Positions 28,125 through 39,346 of a stretch of 64,000 bases of DNA are shown here, one piece after another. The translations under genes and the position numbers were made by a program. The notes beneath the pieces were generated by a model, which was not told the DNA's origin, did no database searches, and was given only the letters and a program-made list of their open reading frames with translations. Source of the stretch: Pseudomonas moorei. GTDB taxonomy: Bacteria > Pseudomonadota > Gammaproteobacteria > Pseudomonadales > Pseudomonadaceae. The stretch is from positions 372,001-436,000 of the forward strand of contig NZ_VZPP01000005.1 in NCBI RefSeq assembly GCF_008801475.1, read 5' to 3'. The number at the start of each line of letters is the position of its first letter. Position 1 is the first letter of the stretch.

Positions 28125-29294
28125 ATGGCTTGGAATGAGCCGGGTGGCAACTCGAATAATCAGGATCCTTGGGGTGGCAAGCGTCGCAACAATGGCGACC
28201 GCAAGGGACCACCGGATCTCGACGAGGCCTTCCGAAAGCTGCAGGAAAGCCTGAACGGGTTGTTCGGTGGTGGTAAAAAACGTGGGGATGACGGCGGTGG
28301 GCCGGGCAAGAGTGGCGGCTTCGGCGGCCTGCTCGGCATTGGCCTGGTCGTGCTGGCAGCCGTGTGGTTGTACAGCGCGGTCTATGTTGTGGACGAGCAG
28401 GAGCAGGCTGTTGTGCTGCGCTTCGGCAAGTACTACGAAACCGTCGGCCCGGGTCTGAATATCTATTTCCCGCCGATCGACAAGAAGTACCTGGAAAACG
28501 TCACGCGTGAGCGTGCGTATACCAAGCAGGGTCAAATGCTGACTGAAGACGAAAACATCGTCGAAGTGCCGCTGACCGTGCAGTACAAGATCAGCAACCT
28601 GCAGGATTTCGTGCTGAGCGTCGATCAGCCGGAAATCAGTTTGCAGCAAGCGACTGACAGCGCCTTGCGCCATGTGGTGGGTTCCACCGCGATGGACCAG
28701 GTGCTGACTGAAGGTCGTGAATTAATGGCCAGCGAAATCAAGGAGCGGCTGCAGCGCTTCATGGATACCTATCGCACCGGTATCACCGTGACCCAGGTCA
28801 ACGTACAGAGCGCAGCGGCACCGCGCGAAGTCCAGGAAGCCTTCGACGACGTGATCCGTGCCCGTGAAGACGAGCAGCGTTCGCGCAACCAGGCTGAAAC
28901 CTACGCCAATGGCGTAGTGCCGGAAGCGCGGGGTCAGGCCCAGCGCATCCTTGAGAATGCCAACGGTTACCGTGACGAAACGGTATCGCGCGCCAAGGGT
29001 GAGGCGGATCGCTTCACCAAATTGGTGGCCGAGTACCGCAAGGCCCCTGAAGTCACCCGTCAGCGTTTATACCTGGACACTATGCAGGAAGTCTTCACCA
29101 ACACCAGCAAGGTGCTCGTGACCGGCAACAAGAATGGCCAGAGCAATCTGCTGTACTTGCCGCTGGACAAGATGATTCAGAGCGGCTCTGGTGGTAATGC
29201 GCCGGTAGCCGGTTCCGCCGCTGCCAGTAGCAGCACGGATGTTGCGCCGCATCTCACTGACCCGCCGCAAACGCGTACAAGGGAGACCCGCTGA
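28125..29294 (+). CDS. hflK: FtsH protease modulator HflK
   Basis: SPFH-family membrane protein that, with HflC, forms a cage around the FtsH protease; 389 residues. It has a Gly/Asn/Lys-rich cytoplasmic N-terminus (about 1–65), one membrane helix (about 68–90, GLLGIGLVVLAAVWLYSAVY), then the band-7 domain in the periplasm (VVDEQEQAVVLRFGKY, ITVTQVNVQSAAAPREVQEAF). The start at 28125 (MAWNEPGGNS) follows GGAGAG; in-frame starts at 28089 and 28113 are less likely. hflC starts in its stop codon. Confidence 0.95.
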   Translation: MAWNEPGGNSNNQDPWGGKRRNNGDRKGPPDLDEAFRKLQESLNGLFGGGKKRGDDGGGPGKSGGFGGLLGIGLVVLAAVWLYSAVYVVDEQEQAVVLRFGKYYETVGPGLNIYFPPIDKKYLENVTRERAYTKQGQMLTEDENIVEVPLTVQYKISNLQDFVLSVDQPEISLQQATDSALRHVVGSTAMDQVLTEGRELMASEIKERLQRFMDTYRTGITVTQVNVQSAAAPREVQEAFDDVIRAREDEQRSRNQAETYANGVVPEARGQAQRILENANGYRDETVSRAKGEADRFTKLVAEYRKAPEVTRQRLYLDTMQEVFTNTSKVLVTGNKNGQSNLLYLPLDKMIQSGSGGNAPVAGSAAASSSTDVAPHLTDPPQTRTRETR

Positions 29295-30163
29295 TGAGCA
29301 ATAAATCGCTGATCGCCCTGATTGTTGGCGTCGTTGTGGTACTGGTTGGCTGGAACTGCTTCTACATCGTCGCTCAGACCGAGCGTGCGGTGTTGCTGCA
29401 GTTCGGTCGCGTGGTCCAGGCCGATGTACAGCCTGGCCTGCATGTGAAAGTGCCTTACGTTAACCAGGTGCGTAAATTTGACGCACGCCTGATGACGCTG
29501 GATGCACCGACGCAACGCTTCCTGACGCTGGAAAAGAAAGCCGTGATGGTCGATGCCTACGCCAAGTGGCGGGTGAAGGACGCAGAGCGTTTCTACACCG
29601 CGACGTCCGGTCTCAAGCAAATCGCTGACGAGCGCCTATCCCGTCGTTTGGAGTCAGGCCTGCGTGACCAGTTCGGCAAGCGCACCTTGCACGAAGTAGT
29701 GTCGGGTGAGCGTGACGCGCTGATGGCGGATATCACCGCTTCGCTGAACAAGATGGCTGAAAAAGAGCTGGGCATCGAAGTTGTCGATGTTCGGGTCAAG
29801 ACCATCGACCTGCCGAAGGAAGTGAACCGTAGCGTATTCGAGCGTATGAGCACCGAGCGTGAGCGTGAAGCTCGCGAGCACCGCGCCAAGGGTAACGAGC
29901 TGGCTGAAGGCATCCGCGCCGACGCCGATCGTCAACGCCGCGTGTTGCTGGCTGAAGCCTATCGTGAATCCGAAGAGATTCGCGGTGACGGTGATGCCCA
30001 GGCCGCCTCGATCTATTCCAAGGCCTACGGTCAGGATCAGGAGTTCTACGCGTTCTACCGTAGCCTGCGCGCCTACCGTGAAAGCTTCGCGAATAAATCC
30101 GACGTCATGGTCCTCGACCCAAGCAGTGACTTCTTCCACTACCTGGAAAAAGCCAAGCCTTGA
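29294..30163 (+). CDS. hflC: FtsH protease modulator HflC
   Basis: Partner of HflK in the HflKC–FtsH complex; 289 residues. An N-terminal membrane helix (about 5–24, LIALIVGVVVVLVGWNCFYIV) is followed by the SPFH domain (AQTERAVLLQFGRVV, VKVPYVNQVRKFDARLM, GIEVVDVRVKTIDLPKEVN) and a charged helical segment (TEREREAREHRAKGNELAEG). The start overlaps the hflK stop by one base, so it is coupled. It is the last gene of the cluster. Confidence 0.95.
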   Translation: MSNKSLIALIVGVVVVLVGWNCFYIVAQTERAVLLQFGRVVQADVQPGLHVKVPYVNQVRKFDARLMTLDAPTQRFLTLEKKAVMVDAYAKWRVKDAERFYTATSGLKQIADERLSRRLESGLRDQFGKRTLHEVVSGERDALMADITASLNKMAEKELGIEVVDVRVKTIDLPKEVNRSVFERMSTEREREAREHRAKGNELAEGIRADADRQRRVLLAEAYRESEEIRGDGDAQAASIYSKAYGQDQEFYAFYRSLRAYRESFANKSDVMVLDPSSDFFHYLEKAKP

Positions 30164-30185
30164 TACGGCGTTGACCCAAATCATT

Positions 30186-30271
30186 CCGCCGGGCGGCTAA
30201 CGCCTCCGGCGGGGTGATCCTTTGGCAAAACGTGTGTATGATGCGGCAGCCGGGAAATTCCCGGCTTTTTT
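30186..30271 (+). terminator. Two hairpins downstream of hflC
   Basis: The first hairpin, CCGCCGG / CCGGCGG (30186–30212), has no T-run. The second, GCCGGG–5-base loop–CCCGGC followed by TTTTTTG (30249–30271), is a proper intrinsic terminator. They fill the first third of the 302-base gap before hisZ; the rest (30272–30465) holds no feature that I can support except the hisZ ribosome site. Confidence 0.78.
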
Positions 30272-30465
30272 GCGTCTGCACGTTTGATTGCTGTTTTGGT
30301 GCAAGCGTACGAGTCGAAAGGCTCGACAGGTTTTTCGAGGAAAGTGGTTGGCGAAGCCGGTTGAAGGCTTTTCGCTCCGTTGCTCATGCGCGGAACAATC
30401 ATTTTCTGCTTCACTCAAGGCTCGGCCGAGGGCTGGCTGGCCGCCCGGATATAGGGGAAGGCGTA

Positions 30466-31653
30466 ATGGCAACGGTAGACCGCTGGCTGCTGCCAGATGG
30501 CATCGAAGAAGTACTGCCACCGGAAGCGGCGCGCATTGAAGTTGCGCGTCGCCAGGTGTTGGATCTGTTCCAGAGCTGGGGTTACGAGTTTGTCGTGACT
30601 CCCCATATCGAGTACCTGGAATCCCTGCTCACCGGTGCAGGCCAGGACCTGGATCTGCGTACCTTCAAGGTCATCGACCCTCAGTCGGGCCGGCAGATGG
30701 GGTTCCGCGCTGACATCACGCCACAGGTGGCGCGTATCGATGCGCATACCCTGCGTCGCGAAGGCCCGAGCCGTCTGTGCTATGCCGGCAGCGTGCTGCA
30801 TGCTCAGCCACGCGCCTTGTCGTCCTCGCGCAGCCCGATCCAGCTGGGCGCCGAGTTGTATGGCGATGCCAGCCCGAGCAGCGATGTCGAAGTCATCAGC
30901 CTGATGCTGGCCATGCTGCAACTGGCCGATGTGCCGGACGTGCACATGGATCTCGGTCATGTCGGTATCTACCGCGGCCTGGCTCGCGCCGCCGGTTTGT
31001 CCGGTGAAGTTGAACAGCAGTTGTTCGACGCATTGCAGCGCAAGGCCATCGACGAGGTCATTACCTTGACCGAAGGTTTGCCTGCCGATCTGTCGGGCAT
31101 GCTGCGGGCGTTGGTCGACCTGTGCGGCGGCCGTGAAGTATTGGCCGCTGCGCGCGAGCGTCTGGCCAAGGCCCCGGCGCCTGTTCTGGCCGCTCTGGAC
31201 GATTTGCTGGCGATTGCCGAGCGGCTCTCCGTGCGTTTCCCGGAGTTGCCGCTGTACTTCGACCTGGGCGAACTGCGCGGTTATCACTACCACACGGGTG
31301 TGGTGTTTGCGGTATTCGTGCCGGGTGTTGGCCAGTCCATCGCCCAGGGCGGTCGTTACGACGACATCGGCGCCGATTTCGGTCGCGCCCGTCCGGCAAC
31401 CGGCTTCTCCACCGATTTGAAAACCCTGGTGACCCTGGGGCGTGCTGAGATCGAGCTACCGTCTGGCGGTATCTGGATGCCTGACAGTACGGATGCGGCA
31501 CTCTGGCAGCAGGTTTGCCAGTTGCGCAGTGAGGGTCAGCGTGTCGTTCAGGCCTTGCCTGGACAACCTTTGGCCGCCGCCCGTGAAGCGGACTGCGACC
31601 GGCAATTGATTCAGCAGAACGGGCTTTGGCAAGTATCGCCACTGGCTTCTTGA
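30466..31653 (+). CDS. hisZ: ATP phosphoribosyltransferase regulatory subunit HisZ
   Basis: Regulatory partner of the short-form HisG, the first enzyme of histidine synthesis; 395 residues. It is a HisRS-like paralogue: the fold blocks are present ([70 protein letters not shown]) but the anticodon-binding domain is absent, as expected for HisZ. The start at 30466 ([12 protein letters not shown]) follows GGGGAAGG; the frame is open upstream to 30214 across the terminator, so earlier starts are rejected. purA follows after 54 bases. Confidence 0.94.
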   Translation: MATVDRWLLPDGIEEVLPPEAARIEVARRQVLDLFQSWGYEFVVTPHIEYLESLLTGAGQDLDLRTFKVIDPQSGRQMGFRADITPQVARIDAHTLRREGPSRLCYAGSVLHAQPRALSSSRSPIQLGAELYGDASPSSDVEVISLMLAMLQLADVPDVHMDLGHVGIYRGLARAAGLSGEVEQQLFDALQRKAIDEVITLTEGLPADLSGMLRALVDLCGGREVLAAARERLAKAPAPVLAALDDLLAIAERLSVRFPELPLYFDLGELRGYHYHTGVVFAVFVPGVGQSIAQGGRYDDIGADFGRARPATGFSTDLKTLVTLGRAEIELPSGGIWMPDSTDAALWQQVCQLRSEGQRVVQALPGQPLAAAREADCDRQLIQQNGLWQVSPLAS

Positions 31654-33000
<1,347 letters not shown>

Positions 33001-33019
33001 TAAGTCATTGATGTGAAAC

Positions 33020-33054
33020 ACAAAGGGCCCATAATCTGGCCCTTTGTCGTTTTT
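33020..33054 (+). terminator. Intrinsic terminator of purA
   Basis: ACAAAGGGCC–8-base loop–GGCCCTTTGT followed by CGTTTTTG, 19 bases past the stop. Confidence 0.88.
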
Positions 33055-33150
33055 GTCTGCTGAACGGCATGACCTTTGCTGCGAACATTGAAAAGAGCAT
33101 CCTTTCAGGTGTGCTATCAATTTAATGGCGCCAAAGCAGAGGGATTCCTA

Positions 33151-35085
33151 GTGTCGGCCGTTCTCTCATTGTTACAAAGCCGTTTGTTGCGGCCAGTGTT
33201 CGTTACGCTTGGTATCGCCCTTTTGGTGCAAGTGCTGGTAGCTGTCGCTCTGACCCGGAGCACGGTGACTGCATTGGAAGCCGATCTCGGTATGCGCCTG
33301 GGTGCGGACAGTCAAAAACTTTCCGGTGAGCTTGAGCAGGCGGGGCGAGAAGTCACGTCGAGCCTCGATAACCTCTCCGCCAGTACCCGCCAGCGTCTTA
33401 CCACCGGTTTGTCCTCGCGTCTGGAGGATGAGCAAGCGCAGTTGCGTGCGACGCTGGAAAAGGACCTGAAGGACTCCGCCAGCGACATGGCGCAGCTTCT
33501 AGCCTCAGTCGCCCCGCGCGCGATGTGGGATAACGACGTTCCGACCCTGTCCGAGTTTGCCCGAAGGGCCCAGCGCAATCCCAATGTACTGTTCGTGGTG
33601 TATGACGACGCCACGGGTCAGCATCTGACGCGCTACCTCAACCGGGAAAACCCGATCAACAAGGCGCTTCTGGAGAAAGGCCAGGGCGAGAGGGCGCTGG
33701 ACAAAGTGCTGGATGCGGCGAAGAACGATCCTTCGGTCTTTTACATCGAAGCCTCGATCAACCCCAATGGTGTGGAAATCGGCAAGGTCCTGATGGGCGT
33801 CTCGACCGCGTCGGTGGAAGCCGACCTGGCGGCCCTCGACAAACGCTTCTCCGCATTGATCGCCAGCAGTGATCAATTGGTGGGTGACAGTCTCAAAGGT
33901 GCGGCAGCGGATAGCGCGGCAGCCATGCGTGCACGACTGCAATCGGCCCAGTCCACTGCGGCTGAAATGAAAGCCAATACCACCAACACCGTTCAGGAAG
34001 CGGCAGCAACCTTGCGCTGGCGCATCGGTGTCTGTCTGGCGGTGGTGGGCTTCGGTGTCCTGCTGTTGCTGGCAGTGGTGCTGGGGCGTCGAGTGGTCAA
34101 CCGCTTGAAAATGCTGATTGTCGCCATGGATGACCTGGCGGCGGGCGAGGGTGATCTGACCAAGCGGGTACAGATCAGCAGCAAGGACGAGATCGGTGAC
34201 ATGGCCTCGGCGGTCAATCGCTTTGTTGATAAGTTGCAGCCGATCGTGCGCGAAGCGGGTGACGTGGCCCAGCGTACCGGCGTGGAAATCGGCGCCATGA
34301 CCCTGCGTAATGCCGGGGCCGATGCGGCGGCAGGTATGCAGCGCGATGAGGTGGCCGAAAGTCTGCGTGCCTTGTCGCAAATGGCTGACGAGGCCCAGTC
34401 TGAAAGCAACGCCATGCAGGCAGCTTTGAAACAGGTCGTTGATATCCGTCAGGCCACCGACGAAAACACCCGCACCTCGGCGAAAGTCGGCAGCCTGATC
34501 GAAGCGTTGGCTGGTCAAGTCGAAACCGGGGCGCAGGTGATCGAGCGGCTTGCGCAGCAAAGTGAACAGATTGAGGTGGTGCTCACGGTGATTCACGGGA
34601 TCGCCGAGCAAACCAACCTGCTGGCACTGAACGCGGCCATCGAAGCGGCGCGAGCCGGCGAGACCGGGCGCGGGTTCGCGGTGGTGGCGGACGAGGTGCG
34701 AGCGCTGGCGAGCAAGACGCAGAGCTCCACTGGCGATATCCAGGCGCACATTGTGGCGTTGCAGCAAGGCGCGCGTGAGGCGGTGGCGGCGATCGGTCAA
34801 GCTGGGCGTCAGGCGAACGAAGGTTTGCTGGTATTGCGTGACAGTGCGCGGCTGCAGCAGTCAGTGCAGGCTTCGGTGGAGCAGGTACATGCGGCGATCG
34901 GTCTGGCAACCCAGGCCGCCGCGCATCAAGCCCAGGGCGCGCAGGCTGTGCGTGGTCGGGTCGAAACCATTCACGCGCAGGCAGAGAAAGCGGCTCAGGC
35001 GGTGGTGGAGACCACAGCCAGCGGCAAGGTGCTGGACGGTTTGGCGGCGCAGTTGAAGGCGAGTCTGGGGCAGTTCAGGGCTTGA
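33151..35085 (+). CDS. Methyl-accepting chemotaxis protein
   Basis: Transmembrane chemoreceptor of 644 residues. Membrane helices lie at about 12–33 and 290–312, enclosing a periplasmic sensor region of some 255 residues that includes [20 protein letters not shown] and [11 protein letters not shown], suggestive of a CACHE-like fold but not assignable by eye. A HAMP domain follows, then the signalling domain with the conserved hairpin [20 protein letters not shown] and [14 protein letters not shown]. No C-terminal CheR pentapeptide was seen. The GTG start at 33151 is chosen for AGAGGGA nearby and for placing the first helix properly; the open frame reaches 33076. The ligand is unknown. It lies between purA and the tRNA-Leu pair. 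Confidence 0.92.
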   Translation: MSAVLSLLQSRLLRPVFVTLGIALLVQVLVAVALTRSTVTALEADLGMRLGADSQKLSGELEQAGREVTSSLDNLSASTRQRLTTGLSSRLEDEQAQLRATLEKDLKDSASDMAQLLASVAPRAMWDNDVPTLSEFARRAQRNPNVLFVVYDDATGQHLTRYLNRENPINKALLEKGQGERALDKVLDAAKNDPSVFYIEASINPNGVEIGKVLMGVSTASVEADLAALDKRFSALIASSDQLVGDSLKGAAADSAAAMRARLQSAQSTAAEMKANTTNTVQEAAATLRWRIGVCLAVVGFGVLLLLAVVLGRRVVNRLKMLIVAMDDLAAGEGDLTKRVQISSKDEIGDMASAVNRFVDKLQPIVREAGDVAQRTGVEIGAMTLRNAGADAAAGMQRDEVAESLRALSQMADEAQSESNAMQAALKQVVDIRQATDENTRTSAKVGSLIEALAGQVETGAQVIERLAQQSEQIEVVLTVIHGIAEQTNLLALNAAIEAARAGETGRGFAVVADEVRALASKTQSSTGDIQAHIVALQQGAREAVAAIGQAGRQANEGLLVLRDSARLQQSVQASVEQVHAAIGLATQAAAHQAQGAQAVRGRVETIHAQAEKAAQAVVETTASGKVLDGLAAQLKASLGQFRA

Positions 35086-35171
35086 TGTGTTGTCAGGGAT
35101 GAGGCCGTCGCGGGCAAGTTCGCTCACGCAGTGACTCTGTTGTTCACAAAAATTGTGTTCGCAGAAAATTT

Positions 35172-35273
35172 CTGTGGGAGCGAGATTGCTCGCGATCGGC
35201 AAGAACGATAATGCGTTCTGTCTGTGAGAGAGCGCCGCCTTTAAATACACCGCGAGCAAGCTCGCTCCTACAG
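35172..35273. repeat. REP doublet (REPIN), GGAGCGAGC type
   Basis: CTGTGGGAGCGAGATTGCTC and GCGAGCAAGCTCGCTCCTAC are inverted; the spacer contains AAGAACGATAATGCG, akin to the conserved spacer core of other copies. Confidence 0.88.
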
Positions 35274-35309
35274 GGGGAGGGCGTGTTGATTTTCGAAAGC
35301 CAGAAACGC

Positions 35310-35333
35310 AAAAACCCGCTTTCGCGGGTTTTT
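35310..35333 (-). terminator. Terminator of the first tRNA-Leu gene
   Basis: ACCCGC–4-base loop–GCGGGT with A-run and T-run flanks, 34 bases past the tRNA 3' end on the minus strand. An identical copy serves the second tRNA gene. Confidence 0.85.
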
Positions 35334-35366
35334 GTGAAATCCAAGGCCGTAACCTTGAATTTGAAT

Positions 35367-35453
35367 TGGTGCCCAGAAGAAGACTCGAACTTCCACGGCC
35401 GTAAAGCCACCAGCACCTGAAGCTGGCGTGTCTACCAATTTCACCATCTGGGC
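35367..35453 (-). tRNA. tRNA-Leu (anticodon CAG)
   Basis: An 87-base gene. On the minus strand it begins GCCCAGA and ends TCTGGGC–ACCA, giving a 7-bp acceptor stem and an encoded CCA end. The anticodon loop CUUCAGGUG reads CUG codons (anticodon CAG). It has a long type II variable arm, GGCU–UUAC–GGCC. It differs from the copy at 35620–35706 by one base only, which here makes a U·G pair in the variable arm. It has its own promoter and terminator. Confidence 0.96.
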
Positions 35454-35488
35454 ATTCATCTTCAGCGTTGCCGCTGTTGATGTGGCGC

Positions 35489-35517
35489 ACTATACGGAGA
35501 GCAATTTGATCTGTAAA
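35489..35517 (-). promoter_or_regulatory. Sigma-70 promoter of the first tRNA-Leu gene
   Basis: On the minus strand TTTACA, 17 bases, TATAGT, followed by the GC-rich discriminator GCGCC, as is common for stringently controlled stable-RNA promoters. It is 36 bases upstream of the tRNA. Confidence 0.85.
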
Positions 35518-35556
35518 CCCCTGATTTAAAATTAATAAATCAACGGCCTGAAATGC

Positions 35557-35580
35557 AAAAACCCGCTTTCGCGGGTTTTT
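35557..35580 (-). terminator. Terminator of the second tRNA-Leu gene
   Basis: Same sequence as the terminator at 35310–35333: ACCCGC–4-base loop–GCGGGT flanked by A and T runs. Confidence 0.85.
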
Positions 35581-35619
35581 GTGTGAGCCTTGAAATTGAT
35601 CTAATCTCAAGCTCGAAAT

Positions 35620-35706
35620 TGGTGCCCAGAAGAAGACTCGAACTTCCACGGCCGTAAGGCCACCAGCACCTGAAGCTGGCGTGTCTACCAATTTCACCAT
35701 CTGGGC
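35620..35706 (-). tRNA. tRNA-Leu (anticodon CAG), second copy
   Basis: An 87-base gene identical to the tRNA at 35367–35453 except for one variable-arm base (plus-strand G at 35658 versus A at 35405). Here the variable arm GGCC–UUAC–GGCC pairs perfectly. Acceptor stem, CAG anticodon and encoded CCA are the same. It is the upstream one of the two leftward genes and has its own promoter and terminator. Confidence 0.96.
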
Positions 35707-35741
35707 AGTATCGGCAACGTTGTCCGTCGTCGATGGCGCGC

Positions 35742-35770
35742 ACTATACGGAGCGTCTTTTTAACTGTAAA
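35742..35770 (-). promoter_or_regulatory. Sigma-70 promoter of the second tRNA-Leu gene
   Basis: On the minus strand TTTACA, 17 bases, TATAGT, then GCGCGCC. It has the same -35 box, spacing and -10 box as the promoter at 35489–35517, but an unrelated spacer apart from the final CTCCG. Confidence 0.86.
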
Positions 35771-35931
35771 CCCCTGGAATCAAAAAAACCTGAAAAAATT
35801 CACCGGCGGTCTTCAAACCGGCTTTGTGACGTCGATAAAGGGCTTTAGAAGGGCCGTCATAGCTTGAAATTTCCCGTTTCATTACGCCTATGCCAAACTA
35901 ACCCGTATATAGACAAGGTGAAAACTCTCTA

Positions 35932-38568
35932 ATGGCCGATTGGCAGTCCCTCGATCCCGAGGCCGCTCGTGAAGCGGAAAAATATGAAAACCCTATTCCT
36001 AGCCGCGAACTGATCCTTCAGCATCTTGCTGATCGAGGTTCGCCTGCTAACCGCGAGCAATTGGTCGAAGAGTTTGGTCTGACCACAGAAGACCAGATCG
36101 AAGCTCTGCGCCGCCGCCTGCGCGCCATGGAGCGCGATGCTCAACTCATCTATACCCGTCGCGGCACTTATGCGCCGGTAGACAAGCTCGACCTGATCCT
36201 GGGCCGCATCAGCGGTCACCGTGACGGTTTTGGCTTCCTGGTTCCGGACGATGGCAGTGACGACCTGTTCATGAGTCCGGCGCAAATGCGCCTGGTGTTC
36301 GATGGTGACCGTGCCCTGGCCCGCGTTTCCGGCCTCGACCGTCGCGGTCGTCGCGAAGGCATGATCGTCGAAGTGGTGTCCCGTGCTCACGAGAGTATTG
36401 TCGGTCGCTATTTCGAAGAGGGCGGTATCGGTTTCGTGGTTGCCGACAATCCGAAGATCCAGCAAGAAGTGCTGGTGACGCCGGGTCGCAACGCCAACGC
36501 CCAGATCGGTCAGTTTGTCGAAGTGAAGATCACTCACTGGCCGACACCACGATTCCAGCCCCAGGGCGATGTGGTTGAAGTCGTGGGTAACTACATGGCG
36601 CCGGGCATGGAGATCGATGTCGCGCTGCGTACTTACGACATCCCTCACGTCTGGCCTGAGGCGGTGCTCAACGAAGCGGCCAAGCTCAAGCCCGAAGTCG
36701 AAGAAAAGGACAAAGAGAAACGCATCGACCTGCGCCATCTGCCGTTCGTCACCATCGACGGCGAAGATGCCCGTGACTTCGATGACGCGGTCTATTGCGA
36801 AGCCCGTAAGGGCAAGTTGCGGCTGTTCTCGGGTGGCTGGAAGTTGTACGTGGCGATTGCCGACGTATCCAGCTACGTGAAACTCGGTTCGGCGCTGGAT
36901 GCCGAAGCCCAGGTGCGCGGCAACTCGGTGTACTTCCCCGAGCGCGTGATCCCGATGCTGCCTGAGCAGCTGTCCAACGGCCTGTGCTCGCTGAACCCGC
37001 AGGTCGATCGCCTGGCCATGGTTTGCGAGATGACCATCTCCAAAACCGGTGAAATGACCGACTACTGCTTCTACGAAGCGGTGATCCACTCCCATGCGCG
37101 CCTGACTTACAACAAAGTCAGCGCCATGCTCGAAACGCCGAAAGCCACCGAAGCGCGCAAGCTGCGTGGCGAGTACACCGACGTCGTGCCGCACCTCAAG
37201 CAGCTGTACTCGCTGTACAAGGTGCTGCTGGCGGCCCGTCATGTGCGCGGTGCGATCGATTTTGAAACCCAGGAAACCCGGATCATCTTCGGCTCCGAGC
37301 GCAAGATTGCGGAAATTCGCCCGACCGTGCGCAACGATGCCCACAAGCTGATCGAGGAATGCATGCTGGCAGCCAACGTGGCTACCGCCGAATTTCTGAA
37401 AAAGCATGAAATTCCTGCGCTGTACCGCGTCCACGACGGCCCGCCACCGGAGCGCCTGGAAAAACTGCGCGCTTTCCTCGGTGAGCTCGGCCTGTCCCTG
37501 CACAAAGGCAAGGACGGTCCGTCGCCGAAGGATTACCAGGCATTGCTGGCCGGGATCAAGGATCGTCCGGATTTCCACCTGATCCAGACTGTCATGCTGC
37601 GTTCGTTGAGCCAGGCGGTGTATAGCGCTGATAACCAGGGCCACTTCGGTCTGAATTACGAGGCTTACACCCACTTCACCTCGCCGATCCGCCGCTATCC
37701 GGACTTGCTGACTCACCGTGCAATCCGCAGCGTCATCCATTCGAAACAGGACACCCCGCACGTTCGTCGTGCTGGCGCGATGACCATTCCGAAAGCGCGT
37801 ATCTATCCATACGACGAAGCGGCCCTGGAGCAGCTCGGCGAGCAGTGCTCGATGAGCGAGCGCCGCGCCGACGAGGCGACCCGCGATGTCGTGAACTGGC
37901 TCAAGTGCGAGTTCATGAAAGACCGCGTGGGCGAATCGTTCCCGGGTGTAATCACCGCCGTAACCGGTTTCGGTCTGTTCGTCGAACTGACCGACATCTA
38001 CGTCGAAGGCCTGGTGCACGTCACCGCGCTGCCTGGCGATTACTACCACTTCGATCCTGTGCATCACCGCCTGGCCGGTGAGCGTACCGGTCGCAGCTTC
38101 CGTCTGGGTGACACTGTTGAAGTGCGGGTCATGCGCGTCGATCTCGACGAACGCAAGATCGATTTCGAGATGGCCGAAAAAACCATCAGCGCGCCGATCG
38201 GTCGTAAAAAGCGCGGTACGGAAACCGCAGCGCCCGCAGCGTCTTCTGCAAAAGCAGCCGCAGAGCCGGCACCGGCGAAAACCGGTCGTCGTCCTGCCAA
38301 GGAAAAGGTTGTAGAGGCCTATCGCCCAAGCGATGCCGCGGCGAAAAACGCCGAAGTGCGCAAGAGCCGTGAACTGAAGAAGGCCCTGCTGGCCGACGCG
38401 AAAGGCGGCGGTAAAGCGGCGTCTGCGGGAAAGACCGGACGGTCGGCGCCTGACAAGGCTCCCGGCGGAAAACCAGCCAAACCGAGTAAACATCGTAAAG
38501 GTCCGCCAAAAGCGGGCTCGGCCCCAGGCAAAAGTGGCGGGGCGCGTAAACCTAAGGCCAAGTCATGA
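35932..38568 (+). CDS. rnr: Ribonuclease R
   Basis: 3'-to-5' exoribonuclease that can degrade structured RNA; 878 residues. Order: N-terminal helix-turn-helix (about 20–85), cold-shock domains (about 85–250), and the RNB catalytic domain with DGEDARDFDDAVY holding the metal-binding aspartates and YTHFTSPIRRYPDLLTHR. An S1 domain (FPGVITAVTGFGLFVELTDIYVEG) follows, then a Lys/Ala-rich basic tail of about 120 residues. The tail is typical of the family and aids RNA unwinding. rlmB overlaps its stop (ATGA). The region between the tRNA promoter and the start (35771–35931) shows no clear promoter. Confidence 0.96.
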   Translation: MADWQSLDPEAAREAEKYENPIPSRELILQHLADRGSPANREQLVEEFGLTTEDQIEALRRRLRAMERDAQLIYTRRGTYAPVDKLDLILGRISGHRDGFGFLVPDDGSDDLFMSPAQMRLVFDGDRALARVSGLDRRGRREGMIVEVVSRAHESIVGRYFEEGGIGFVVADNPKIQQEVLVTPGRNANAQIGQFVEVKITHWPTPRFQPQGDVVEVVGNYMAPGMEIDVALRTYDIPHVWPEAVLNEAAKLKPEVEEKDKEKRIDLRHLPFVTIDGEDARDFDDAVYCEARKGKLRLFSGGWKLYVAIADVSSYVKLGSALDAEAQVRGNSVYFPERVIPMLPEQLSNGLCSLNPQVDRLAMVCEMTISKTGEMTDYCFYEAVIHSHARLTYNKVSAMLETPKATEARKLRGEYTDVVPHLKQLYSLYKVLLAARHVRGAIDFETQETRIIFGSERKIAEIRPTVRNDAHKLIEECMLAANVATAEFLKKHEIPALYRVHDGPPPERLEKLRAFLGELGLSLHKGKDGPSPKDYQALLAGIKDRPDFHLIQTVMLRSLSQAVYSADNQGHFGLNYEAYTHFTSPIRRYPDLLTHRAIRSVIHSKQDTPHVRRAGAMTIPKARIYPYDEAALEQLGEQCSMSERRADEATRDVVNWLKCEFMKDRVGESFPGVITAVTGFGLFVELTDIYVEGLVHVTALPGDYYHFDPVHHRLAGERTGRSFRLGDTVEVRVMRVDLDERKIDFEMAEKTISAPIGRKKRGTETAAPAASSAKAAAEPAPAKTGRRPAKEKVVEAYRPSDAAAKNAEVRKSRELKKALLADAKGGGKAASAGKTGRSAPDKAPGGKPAKPSKHRKGPPKAGSAPGKSGGARKPKAKS

Positions 38569-39332
38569 GTCAGTTGGAGAAAATCTACGGCGTGCATGCT
38601 GTAGAAGCGTTGCTGCGTCACCATCCGAAACGCGTCAAGCAGATCTGGCTGGCCGAAGGCCGCAATGATCCTCGGGTGCAGACGCTGATCGAACTGGCCA
38701 ACGAGAATCGTGTCCAGGTCGGGCAGGCTGAGCGTCGTGAAATGGACGCCTGGGTCGAAGGTGTACACCAGGGCGTGGTCGCGGACGTGAGTCCGAGCCA
38801 GGTCTGGGGTGAGGCGATGCTCGACGAACTGCTTGATCGCACCGAAGGCGCACCGCTGTTGCTGGTGCTCGACGGCGTGACCGATCCGCATAATCTTGGT
38901 GCCTGCCTGCGTTCTGCCGATGCGGCTGGTGCGCTGGCGGTGATCGTTCCGAAGGACAAGTCGGCGACCCTGACGCCGGTTGTACGAAAAATCGCCTGCG
39001 GCGCTGCGGAAGTGATTCCTCTGGTCGCCGTGACCAACCTGGCTCGCACCCTGGAGAAACTCCAGCAGCGTGGCTTGTGGGTCGTCGGCACGGCAGGGGA
39101 GGCTGAAGTCAGTCTGTATGACCAGGACCTGACCGGCCCCACCATCCTGATCATGGGTGCCGAAGGCAAGGGCATGCGCCGCCTGACTCGCGAGCATTGC
39201 GACTACCTGGTGAATTTGCCGATGGCGGGTAGCGTCAGCAGTCTCAACGTTTCCGTGGCGACCGGCGTATGCCTGTTCGAAGCCCAGCGTCAGCGTAGGG
39301 TCAAGGCTGCGGCTACCGCCAAGAAGTCCTGA
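38565..39332 (+). CDS. rlmB: 23S rRNA (guanosine(2251)-2'-O)-methyltransferase RlmB
   Basis: SpoU-type methyltransferase for G2251 of 23S rRNA; 255 residues. An N-terminal substrate-binding domain (YGVHAVEALLRHHPKRVKQIWL) is followed by a trefoil-knot SPOUT domain. Its three motifs are DPHNLGACLRSADAAGALAV, IMGAEGKGMRRLT and LPMAGSVSSLNVSVATGVCLF. The 4-base overlap with rnr indicates a two-gene operon, as in E. coli and P. aeruginosa. Confidence 0.96.
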   Translation: MSQLEKIYGVHAVEALLRHHPKRVKQIWLAEGRNDPRVQTLIELANENRVQVGQAERREMDAWVEGVHQGVVADVSPSQVWGEAMLDELLDRTEGAPLLLVLDGVTDPHNLGACLRSADAAGALAVIVPKDKSATLTPVVRKIACGAAEVIPLVAVTNLARTLEKLQQRGLWVVGTAGEAEVSLYDQDLTGPTILIMGAEGKGMRRLTREHCDYLVNLPMAGSVSSLNVSVATGVCLFEAQRQRRVKAAATAKKS

Positions 39333-39346
39333 TCTGGTTGCAATTC

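Noticed and set aside
30222..30242. TTGGCA and TATGAT upstream of hisZ as a promoter
   Set aside because: The spacing is only 9 bases and a terminator follows at once, so this cannot be a normal sigma-70 promoter.
35929..38493. An 854-residue open frame on the minus strand, opposite rnr
   Set aside because: It is the mirror of a GC-rich gene; the translation shows no family motif, whereas the plus strand encodes intact RNase R with all catalytic residues.
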